From an uncultured Prevotellaceae bacterium (lineage in GTDB: Bacteria > Bacteroidota > Bacteroidia > Bacteroidales > Muribaculaceae): a DNA stretch of 44,824 nucleotides. The notes beneath the pieces were generated by a model. It was given only the letters and a program-made list of their open reading frames with translations. It searched no databases and was not told the DNA's origin. A program made the translations under genes and the position numbers. Shown one piece after another: positions 34,910 to 42,333 of this stretch. The stretch lies in contig OMUK01000039.1 in NCBI GenBank assembly GCA_900314215.1, positions 1 to 44,824 on the forward strand, in the 5' to 3' direction. Numbering within the stretch: the first letter of the stretch is position 1; each line of letters begins with the position of its first letter.

Positions 34910-35662
34910 ATGATGGATAAAGTGCGACTGCTATTTCTACTGGTCATCGGCCTGGTTGCGGGCTCGCTCTCGGCAACGGCCCAAGTGAAACTGCCCGAGC
35001 GGCCCGACCCGCCACGGCTGGTCAACGACTTTGCCGGCGTGCTGGGCAACACGCGCGAGCTGGAGGACACACTCCGAGCCTTCAGCAAGAGCACCAGCAA
35101 CCAGATACTCGTGGTCACAGTCAAGGATTTGCAGGGCCTCGAGCCCTGAGACTACGCCGTGCAGCTGGGGCGCGAGTGGGGCGTGGGCGACAAGGCTCAC
35201 AACAACGGCGTTGTGATACTTATCAAGCCCAAAAATGATACCGAGGGGCGCGTCACCATCCAGGTGGGCTACGGACTGGAGGGCGTCCTGCCCGACGCCT
35301 TCTGCTCCAAGATTATTGAAAAAGAGAAGAAACCCAGCCTGGCCGATGGCGACTACCGGGGCGCCGTGCGCAACGCCGTGCGGGTGATTATACCCGTGGC
35401 AAAGGGTGAATACAGCGAGCAGCAGTACGGCGAAGACACCTCCACCGGCGAACTCCTATTGTGGTCGGGAATCCTGGTCGTCGTCATCATCTTGGCCATC
35501 TTTGGTTCGAAAATACGCAGGCGCGGCAGTAGCGGCAGCAGCGGCGACGACGATTCCTACTCCAGCAATGGCGGCTACGACTACGACGACGATTCCAGCA
35601 GCGACAGCCTAGACTATGGCGGCGGCAGCTTTGGCGGCGGGGGCGCCTCGAGCTCCTGGTAG
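34910..35662 (+). pseudogene. TPM-domain (YgcG/YdjH-like) membrane protein gene with in-frame TGA
   Basis: Reading from ATG 34910: a signal peptide (about 1-24), then the TPM domain start LPERPDPPRLVNDFAGVLGN and NQILVVTVKDLQGLEP. Codon 80 is TGA (35147-35149). The same frame continues without shift as DYAVQLGREWGVGDKAHNNG, which is the normal continuation of the family. A transmembrane helix (LLLWSGILVVVIILAIFGS) and a Gly/Ser/Asp-rich tail ending SFGGGGASSSW complete it. The total would be 250 codons, usual for the family. A single nonsense change or a base error is likely; reinitiation at GTG 35159 could make the C-terminal part. Confidence 0.75.
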
Positions 35663-35671
35663 CACCCGCGA

Positions 35672-38524
35672 TCACTTCTTGCGCGCCCTATACTGCATGG
35701 GGGTGATGCCAGTTGACTTCTTGAAGAGAGTGCAGAAGTAGCTGTAGTTGTCGACGCCGCATTGCATGGCCACGTCCCACACGGAAGCATCGGTAGTGTC
35801 GAGCAGGCGCTTGGCCTGCTTGATGCGAATTTGCAGGATAATCTCGGTGGTGGTGTAGCCCGTGATGGCTTTCACCTTGCGGTTGAGCTGGGCACGCGAG
35901 AGGCTCATCTCATAGGCCAGCCTGTCGTAGTCGACCTTGCCCTGCTGCATCTCGTGGTGCACGGCAGCGGTGAATTTTTCCAAGAAAGCCTTGTTTTGGT
36001 CGCTGCGCTGGGGCACTGCCTCGGCCTCCTGCTCGCCAGCGGTGGCGGCAGGGGGCGGCGTGGCCATGTCGTTGCCATATTTTTGTCGCAACATGCGGCG
36101 CTGCTCGATGAGTTTGTCGACCCGCACGTTCAATATGTCGGGATTGAAGGGCTTCTCGAGATAAGCGTCGGCGCCAGCCTCAAGTCCGCGCAAGCGGTCC
36201 TCCTGGGTGGCCTTGGCAGTGACCATGATCACCGGTATGTGGCACAGCAGCTGCGACTCACGCACGCGGCGGCACAGCTCAAAGCCGTCGATGCCGGGCA
36301 TCATCACATCGGTCACAATGAGGTCGGGCACCAGCTGCTCGGCCTTGAGCAAACCCTCCTGGCCATCGCTGGCAAAGTAGTAGCTGTAGGCAGGATTGAG
36401 TTGCCGCTTCATGTAGGCCGCCACCTCGGCTACGTCCTCGATGATGAGAATGCGCACGGCATCGTCATCGGTATTGACAGCATCGGCGGGCGGCGTGGCG
36501 TCTTGCTCAACACGGGCAGCGGCATCCACTGGCATTTCGTCGCTGGCCAAGGGCTGGACATCGGCTTCGTCGTTGCTTAGCGGCAACTCGACGGTGAAGG
36601 TTGACCCCTGGCCGGGAGCCGATTGCACCTCAACGGTGCCATTCATGCCCTCGGCGGCCAGTTTCACCAGCGAGAGACCTATGCCAGTGCCTATGTTTCG
36701 GCTGTCGTCGGCAGCCTGGTAGAAGGGCTTGAACACGTGCTGCATCTGCGCCTCGGTCATGCCCACGCCCGTGTCGGCCACTTGCAGCAACAGCGACTTG
36801 CCCTTGACCAGCGTGGTCACGAGCACCTGGCCATGGGGCGAAGAAAACTTGATGGCGTTGGAAATGAGGTTTTGCACAATCTTAAACATGTAGTCGGGCA
36901 CAAAATCCATCTCAACCTGCGGCGGCTGCGGGCTGTAGGTGAGTTTCACCTGCTTTTCCTCGGCCAGCGCGCGGAAGCTCTCGCATAGCACAGCGATGTA
37001 TTGCACCACATCGCCATGGCGCCATTGCGAAGCCTTGGCTCCCATTGCCGCCATCTTGGCGATGTCGAGTATCTGGTTGATGAGGGTGAGCAGGCGGTGC
37101 TCGTGGCGCAGAATGTCGACCGCGGCACGGCTGGTGTCGCTGCCCTTGGGCGACTGGTCGAGCACCTCTTGGGCCGCCGCCTGTATCACGGTGAGCGGCG
37201 TGCGGAACTCGTGGGTGACGTTGGCAAAGAAGCGGGAACGCATCTGCTCGTTTTCCTTCACGATCACCAGCTTCTGCCTGCGTTGCCGGTTGATCACAAG
37301 CAGCAGGATGATGATGCCCACGGCAAGCACGATAAGAATCACCGAGGCCCACAAGATGGTGCGGCGCATCTGCGTCTCTCTGTCATATTTCAGTTTGAGC
37401 TCCTCGTTTTTATACTTGGCATTATACTCGCCCAGCGCCTCCTGCATGTCGCGGTTGTAGAGCGTGTCCTTGAGTTGGCAATAACGCTCCAGGTGAGCCA
37501 TGGCCTGGGCAGGATTGGCTTGCTTGAGGGCGAGGTACAGCCCCTGCTGGCTCTTGCTCTCGTTGTACACATCGTCTTGCGCCTTGAAAAACTCCAGGGC
37601 GCGGTTGAAATAGTAGGCGGCCTGCTGGTTATGGCCCTGCTTGAGGGCTATCGTGCCCAGCTGGTTGCAAGCGATGCTATAGGACTGGCGGTTGCCCGAC
37701 TCCTCGAGCAGGGGCAAGGCCTCGAGCAGACGCTTTTGCGCCTCGGCCAGCCGTCCCATCGACATCAAGGGCGCGGCCATCTGGCACAAACGTATGGCGG
37801 CCTTGCCGTCGCGGCCCAGCAAGTGGTCGATGTGGTAGGCGCGGCTGGCATAGTCGAGCGCCCTCATATTGTCGCCCATGTTGTTGTATATCTCCGAGGC
37901 CATGCCCATCTGCACGGCCATGCGCGCCGAGTCGCCAGCAGCTGTGCTGTTTTTTATGGCCTCGAGGGCATAGGTCAATGCCTCCTTGGGCCTCTTTGAG
38001 GCAAGATAAATGCCGGCAATATTGTTCAAGTCGCTGCTTATGGTGACCTTGTCGCCCGTCTTGCGGTCGGCGGCAAGCACCGCTTTGGCATACTTGATGG
38101 CGCTTGCATAGTCCGAGGTTCTGAAATAGCACATCGACAAGCAGCTCATGCAACTCACCGTCGACTCCTCGTCGTTGCCCTGCTGCAGCAACTTGAGTGC
38201 CTTGTGCGAGTAGTTGATGCCTTGGTCGTAATCCTGCGCTGTATAGAAATACTGAGCTGCGCAATACCACACCTGGGCACGCACCGTGTCGGCCGGCCAC
38301 GAGGCCTTCATCACCATGGGCTGATCGAAAAAATTCTCTTGGTTCAATAGACTGAAAAACCTGGCGGCCAGCTGCCGCTGCTGCCCGGCCTGCGACCGGT
38401 CGAAGCTGGCCAGCGTGCGCTCCACGGCCTGCCTGGTGGTTGCACCAGCAACCACAGCGCACAGCAAAAGTATCAAGAGTAAAACACAGGTTTTAAGACT
38501 GGAATGAAGGAATCGGCTCATCAT
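35672..38524 (-). CDS. Hybrid two-component system protein with TPR sensor (kinase, receiver, AraC)
   Basis: 950 residues from the ATGATG at 38524; an in-frame extension to 38599 lacks a signal peptide. Order: signal peptide, TPR-rich periplasmic region (about 30-380), transmembrane helix (about 390-412), HisKA with the phospho-His in FFANVTHEFRTPLTVI (about 437), ATPase domain with QNLISNAIKFSS, VADTGVGM and GTGIGLSLVK, receiver with Asp about 739 in LIVTDVMMPGIDGFEL and Lys in LEKPFN, and AraC-type DNA-binding domain (about 845-950). All catalytic motifs are intact. It is divergent from a lipoprotein gene, which makes that gene a candidate target. Confidence 0.93.
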   Translation of the reverse strand: MMSRFLHSSLKTCVLLLILLLCAVVAGATTRQAVERTLASFDRSQAGQQRQLAARFFSLLNQENFFDQPMVMKASWPADTVRAQVWYCAAQYFYTAQDYDQGINYSHKALKLLQQGNDEESTVSCMSCLSMCYFRTSDYASAIKYAKAVLAADRKTGDKVTISSDLNNIAGIYLASKRPKEALTYALEAIKNSTAAGDSARMAVQMGMASEIYNNMGDNMRALDYASRAYHIDHLLGRDGKAAIRLCQMAAPLMSMGRLAEAQKRLLEALPLLEESGNRQSYSIACNQLGTIALKQGHNQQAAYYFNRALEFFKAQDDVYNESKSQQGLYLALKQANPAQAMAHLERYCQLKDTLYNRDMQEALGEYNAKYKNEELKLKYDRETQMRRTILWASVILIVLAVGIIILLLVINRQRRQKLVIVKENEQMRSRFFANVTHEFRTPLTVIQAAAQEVLDQSPKGSDTSRAAVDILRHEHRLLTLINQILDIAKMAAMGAKASQWRHGDVVQYIAVLCESFRALAEEKQVKLTYSPQPPQVEMDFVPDYMFKIVQNLISNAIKFSSPHGQVLVTTLVKGKSLLLQVADTGVGMTEAQMQHVFKPFYQAADDSRNIGTGIGLSLVKLAAEGMNGTVEVQSAPGQGSTFTVELPLSNDEADVQPLASDEMPVDAAARVEQDATPPADAVNTDDDAVRILIIEDVAEVAAYMKRQLNPAYSYYFASDGQEGLLKAEQLVPDLIVTDVMMPGIDGFELCRRVRESQLLCHIPVIMVTAKATQEDRLRGLEAGADAYLEKPFNPDILNVRVDKLIEQRRMLRQKYGNDMATPPPAATAGEQEAEAVPQRSDQNKAFLEKFTAAVHHEMQQGKVDYDRLAYEMSLSRAQLNRKVKAITGYTTTEIILQIRIKQAKRLLDTTDASVWDVAMQCGVDNYSYFCTLFKKSTGITPMQYRARKK

Positions 38525-38568
38525 TGTCAATGCTTCAATTTTGTTAAAAGATGTCGCTTGAGTAGTTG

Positions 38569-38576
38569 CAAAGATA
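38569..38576 (-). promoter_or_regulatory. -7 box of the hybrid regulator gene
   Basis: TATCTTTG on the minus strand lies 44 bases before the ATG at 38524. A second match (TAATTTTG) lies a few bases upstream of it. No clear -33 TTTG is seen. Confidence 0.45.
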
Positions 38577-38605
38577 GCAAAATTAAATTTATTTTGCACA
38601 CTTTT

Positions 38606-38634
38606 GCTGGGATTTTGAACAATTCAATTCCAGC
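38606..38634. promoter_or_regulatory. Imperfect dyad in the regulator-lipoprotein intergenic region
   Basis: GCTGGGATTTTGAA and TTCAATTCCAGC are nearly complementary around a CAA centre. It lies upstream of both divergent promoters and could be a binding site for the AraC domain. This is inference from position only. Confidence 0.3.
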
Positions 38635-38761
38635 CCAGCCGCATGCCATGCAGGGCACGCTGCTTAACGAAGCCCGCACCCCGCGGCACATGCCTGCTAC
38701 CTGCCCACTGCCACTCAATGCTTGAAAAGTGGTGATTATGGCATCGAAATGGTCGAAAAGG

Positions 38762-38822
38762 CTTGCCAGAAAACAAAGAAAGGCGTAACTTTGTGTTGCG
38801 TAAAAAAAAACATTCTGGCAAG
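38762..38822 (+). promoter_or_regulatory. Promoter flanked by a 10-bp inverted repeat
   Basis: TTG (38763-38765), 20 bases, then TAACTTTG (38786-38793) form a good promoter for the lipoprotein at 38823. CTTGCCAGAA (38762-38771) and its exact complement TTCTGGCAAG (38813-38822) flank it. The right arm touches the ATG. Confidence 0.65.
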
Positions 38823-39317
38823 ATGAAAAAGATATTCAGCATAATCATGCTGCTCGCCGTGCTCTTGGCGGGCTTGAGCAGCTGCAGCGACAACGACGAG
38901 AAAGACCTCATGTCGTTCACGCTGAAAGGCGGCACGATACGTGAGATGGGCGTTGACTCGGTTACCTACGACGCCTCGTGCAACGTCGACATCACCGTGA
39001 GCAAGGACAACCGCCTGACCATGACCATAAGCAACCTCACGCTCACGGCCGGCAGCAAGAAGCTGCCCGTGACCCTGCAGCTCCAGAGCGAGGCCCTCAC
39101 CGCCAGCATGCGCGACATCAACTACATCGCCTTCAACGGCGAGAGCATCACCAGCAACCTCTTTGTGGTGACCAACCTCGAGGGCAACATCAACCTGGCC
39201 GACGGCACCCTGCACGCCACCTGGCTGCTCAACGGCAGCCAGCAGATGCAATTCGACAGCAAAATCGACATCAAGGCCTTGCTCAACTACCTCGCCCTCA
39301 TGCAAGGGCAAGGGTAA
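38823..39317 (+). CDS. Single-domain surface lipoprotein (family member 2, half length)
   Basis: 164 residues from ATG 38823; an in-frame ATG at 38763 lies upstream of the promoter's -7 box. The signal ends LAGLSSCSDNDEKD, again acidic after the Cys. The mature part matches only the first domain of the other members: ASCNVDITVSKDNRLTMTIS and LEGNINLADGTLHATWLLNG correspond to SCSADITV and GVLYVSFVVNN in member 1. It is therefore a one-domain version. It is divergent from the hybrid regulator. Confidence 0.72.
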   Translation: MKKIFSIIMLLAVLLAGLSSCSDNDEKDLMSFTLKGGTIREMGVDSVTYDASCNVDITVSKDNRLTMTISNLTLTAGSKKLPVTLQLQSEALTASMRDINYIAFNGESITSNLFVVTNLEGNINLADGTLHATWLLNGSQQMQFDSKIDIKALLNYLALMQGQG

Positions 39318-39418
39318 AAAGCGGCCTCCCTTCACACCGCGCTGGCCACTGCGGCCGTGCCCGCCACGTGAAAGCGAGGAAGCAAGCGTTTCAATTAAAA
39401 AATATTAAAAACAACTCG

Positions 39419-39447
39419 ACACGATGCAGTATTTTGCTGCATCGTGT
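39419..39447. terminator. Perfect 11-bp hairpin between lipoproteins 2 and 3
   Basis: ACACGATGCAG (39419-39429) and CTGCATCGTGT (39437-39447) are exactly complementary with a 7-base loop. The following GTTATTGTTG is only moderately T-rich. It may terminate the lipoprotein 2 transcript or act as a regulatory site ahead of the promoter at 39469. Confidence 0.5.
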
Positions 39448-39468
39448 GTTATTGTTGTGATTAAGGGT

Positions 39469-39476
39469 TAATTTTG
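39469..39476 (+). promoter_or_regulatory. -7 box for the three-lipoprotein operon
   Basis: TAATTTTG lies 20 bases before the ATG at 39497. The -33 region has only TTG copies at poor spacing. It would transcribe lipoproteins 3, 4 and 5. Confidence 0.45.
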
Positions 39477-39496
39477 TACCCAAATACTGATAAAAA

Positions 39497-40348
39497 ATGA
39501 AGAAAAATTTGATATTGACTCTGGGCCTCATCGGCCTCACCCTCGCCACGGTATCGTGCGGCGACGACAACGACAACCACATGGACTACACGCGCGAGCG
39601 CACTTGGAATGTGGAGCTGCTCAACCACGTGTGCAACACTGCCGACAGTGCCACCACCACTGCCGCCACCGCCTCGATCAACACGCAGAAGGTGGTGTAC
39701 CGCTTCACCAGCGACATGGCCAACCTCACCTTCAACCCCACCCTGGTTGCCACCGTGGGCGGCACCGAGCGGCAGTACTCGCTCACAGGCGTGGCCGGAG
39801 CCAACAGCGAGGACCATCCCAATGTGTACTCCTTTGCCGACAAGGGCGTGGGCGACATGTCGAATTTCTCGGGTAAAATCGACTTTATGGACCAAAACAT
39901 ATACTGGAACTACCTGGCCGAGGGCAAATACAAGGTGATATCGACCCTGCCCACCATCTCCACCTCGAGCAACACGGTGACCAAGAGCGTGTGGACCGAC
40001 ACCACCTCGACCCACACCACGCCCATGACCTCGTTTGCCATCGACCCCGCGAGCATGAAGGCCACCTTCACGCTGAACATGTATACCAACGTGAAGATAC
40101 CGCGCACCTACCAGAGCATCACTGCCAAGAATGCCGACGTGGCCATTACCAACAACGGCTACCACATCACCGGCAACGGCTTCAACGCCACGGCTACCTA
40201 TATGACCAGCGCTAGCTCCAAGCTGCAGACCACCACGCTTGAAATCAACAATCTCGATGCCATCATCGACGTCGAGAACAATGCAATCTACGTCACCTTC
40301 AACATGGCTGGCGCCCGCGTGACCGTGAATGGAACAATCTATATTTAA
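39497..40348 (+). CDS. Two-domain surface lipoprotein (family member 3)
   Basis: 283 residues; signal ends LATVSCGDDNDN. Domain 1 contains FTSDMANLTFNPTLVATVGG and FSGKIDFMDQNIYWNYLAEG. Domain 2 contains ADVAITNNGYHITGNGFNAT and ends IYVTFNMAGARVTVNGTIYI. It is the most diverged member in domain 1 but keeps the GY(x)I signature. The next lipoprotein gene is 35 bases downstream. Confidence 0.72.
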   Translation: MKKNLILTLGLIGLTLATVSCGDDNDNHMDYTRERTWNVELLNHVCNTADSATTTAATASINTQKVVYRFTSDMANLTFNPTLVATVGGTERQYSLTGVAGANSEDHPNVYSFADKGVGDMSNFSGKIDFMDQNIYWNYLAEGKYKVISTLPTISTSSNTVTKSVWTDTTSTHTTPMTSFAIDPASMKATFTLNMYTNVKIPRTYQSITAKNADVAITNNGYHITGNGFNATATYMTSASSKLQTTTLEINNLDAIIDVENNAIYVTFNMAGARVTVNGTIYI

Positions 40349-40383
40349 AAACATAAATCACCCCACACTTTACCACACAAAAA

Positions 40384-41187
40384 ATGATGATGATGAAACA
40401 TTTTCTCACAGCAATTGTCTCGCTCACGCTGCTGGTTCTCGCCAGCTCGTGCAGCAACGACCCCGACAATTCCTACAGCTACTCATCGGACACCTACAAC
40501 CGCTCCACCAGCAATAGCAGCGGCAGCGAGAGCCTGATGTCGAAGGCTACCGTCGACTACACCTTTCACACGGGCGACAACACCCTCGACATCACGACCA
40601 GCTCCACACCCTATGCCGGCGATGCCCGCGTGAGCTTCACAGCCAAGGTCAACGTCACATATAACCAGACCGGCGGCTTTTACACCTTCGGCACATCGAC
40701 CGTGACTGCCACTGGCGCCACCGTGACTGGCCTCTCGGGCCGCTTCGACCTCTACACCGGCACGCTCTACATGACCTATACCGTCGACGGGACCTACACC
40801 GTGACCAGCGCCTCGTGCCTCACCTATCCCTACGCCCAGACCTCGATGACCGACACCGCCCACTCCACCTCGCCCTGGGTGCAAAACCAGGCCGTGTACA
40901 ACTTCGACGTGAACACGACAAAGAACACCGCCACCATCAGCATCTACTACCTCACCAATGCCCAGAACAGCAGTTCCTACCTCACCCTGCAATACAGCGG
41001 AGCCCAAGTCACCCCCACGCGCACAGGCTATGTCATCACTGCCGACACGCTCAAAGCCATATCCGACTACAAGGTGTACTACCTGCGCAATGCAAAGTTC
41101 ACCATCGACAACAACTGGCACTCGCTCAACGGCACCTTCCAGCTCGACAACCAGCAAGCCACCGTGAAAGGCGGCCTGTTTAACTAA
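40384..41187 (+). CDS. Two-domain surface lipoprotein (family member 4)
   Basis: 267 residues starting MMMMKHFLTAIVS; the real start could be any of the four Met codons. The signal ends VLASSCSNDPDN. After a Ser-rich linker, domain 1 ends LSGRFDLYTGTLYMTYTVDG. Domain 2 has AQVTPTRTGYVITADTLKAI and ends LDNQQATVKGGLFN. It closely parallels member 5. Confidence 0.74.
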   Translation: MMMMKHFLTAIVSLTLLVLASSCSNDPDNSYSYSSDTYNRSTSNSSGSESLMSKATVDYTFHTGDNTLDITTSSTPYAGDARVSFTAKVNVTYNQTGGFYTFGTSTVTATGATVTGLSGRFDLYTGTLYMTYTVDGTYTVTSASCLTYPYAQTSMTDTAHSTSPWVQNQAVYNFDVNTTKNTATISIYYLTNAQNSSSYLTLQYSGAQVTPTRTGYVITADTLKAISDYKVYYLRNAKFTIDNNWHSLNGTFQLDNQQATVKGGLFN

Positions 41188-41227
41188 CGAACAAATAAAA
41201 AAATAGACTATTACATAGAAATTAAAA

Positions 41228-42046
41228 ATGAAAAAGATTCTCACCCTCCTCATGTGCACCGCCATGCTGCTTGGCATGACCTCGTGCCTGGACAGCAACA
41301 ACGACGACAACAACAAGCAGACCCTGCTTGCCACAATGTACAACCGCGTTGTCGACGGCAGCAGCAGCGCCACCTACAGCTCATCGACCTACAGCATCAC
41401 GCTCAACTACTCCAGCGGCACCATTCAGCTCTCGCCAAGCATTGTGATCGACGGCGCCAACATCACCTTCGACTCGCCCGAGATGCAGCTCAACTACAAC
41501 AACAGCGGCAACTACTATGCCTTCTCGACGGCAACGTTCACAAGCAACAGCGGTGTCACCGTGTCCAACCTCAACGGCCAGTTTGACCTGAGCAACGGCA
41601 CGCTCTATGTGTCCTACACAATCGACGGGCAGCGCGTCTTTGCCACAGCCGGTCTGTTCTATTCCAAGACCACGACCCTGTGCTTCAACGACTCGACCCC
41701 GAGAAACGAGTATACCACCACAGCCTCGACCTATGCCTTTGTCATCGACAATCCCACAATGACTGCAACACTCACCATCAGCAGTTTCGGTCTCGACAAC
41801 ACCATTGCCGCACGCGACCAGTACATCACCGTGAAGGGGATAAAGATCGCCCCCACCGCAAGCGGCTACTCCCTGAGCGCCGACTCGGTGGCCGGCACGC
41901 TCAACAACTATGAGCAAGAAAAATTCACCTTCACCGGGCTCGAGGGCACAATAGGCAACGACGGCACCTCGCTCTCGCTCAAGTGCAAGGTCAACGGCCG
42001 CAACATGCAAGTGAGCGGCAACATGTTTGGCGCTGCAACCAACTAA
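41228..42046 (+). CDS. Two-domain surface lipoprotein (family member 5)
   Basis: 272 residues; signal ends LGMTSCLDSNNDDN. The internal duplication is clearest here: domain 1 (STYSITL to NLNGQFDLSNGTLYVSYTID, then FATAGLF) aligns with domain 2 (STYAFVI to LEGTIGNDGTSLSLKCKVNG, then QVSGNMF). Domain 2 also has IKIAPTASGYSLSADSV. It is the last gene of the operon and is followed by a terminator 24 bases after the stop. Confidence 0.75.
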   Translation: MKKILTLLMCTAMLLGMTSCLDSNNDDNNKQTLLATMYNRVVDGSSSATYSSSTYSITLNYSSGTIQLSPSIVIDGANITFDSPEMQLNYNNSGNYYAFSTATFTSNSGVTVSNLNGQFDLSNGTLYVSYTIDGQRVFATAGLFYSKTTTLCFNDSTPRNEYTTTASTYAFVIDNPTMTATLTISSFGLDNTIAARDQYITVKGIKIAPTASGYSLSADSVAGTLNNYEQEKFTFTGLEGTIGNDGTSLSLKCKVNGRNMQVSGNMFGAATN

Positions 42047-42070
42047 ACATAGCGTAATACCGATTCTGTC

Positions 42071-42106
42071 ATCGCCGGGAAGCCCAGTGCATCTCGGCGA
42101 TTTTTT
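42071..42106 (+). terminator. Intrinsic terminator of the lipoprotein operon
   Basis: ATCGCCG (42071-42077) pairs with CGGCGAT (42095-42101), then T runs to 42106. Its 3' half is the left copy of the 20-bp direct repeat that bounds the AT-rich cassette. Confidence 0.8.
42087..42106 (+). repeat. Left 20-bp direct repeat of the AT-rich cassette
   Basis: GTGCATCTCGGCGATTTTTT is identical to 44305-44324, 2218 bases away. It is the 3' half of the terminator at 42071. Confidence 0.85.
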
Positions 42107-42333
42107 GTATAACTTAAATTTGAGTAGGTGAAGTAACTAATATCGAAGAGATGCATTTTTAAGATTATCTCAAACCACAAAGAAGAATACAATCCTTTTT
42201 CCCCTTGGAAATTACAAAAGAATTTATTTATTTTGTAATTGAAAATAAATACTGTTCATTGATTAAAAATCATTTTTAAGATGATAGTTTTATTAAGAAA
42301 ACAACTTTTCCCCAATTTACTAAATAAAAGAAC

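Noticed and set aside
35147-35149. Selenocysteine or reassigned TGA
   Set aside because: TGA ends other genes in the window. The family has no catalytic Cys at this point, and no selenocysteine-type hairpin is evident after it.
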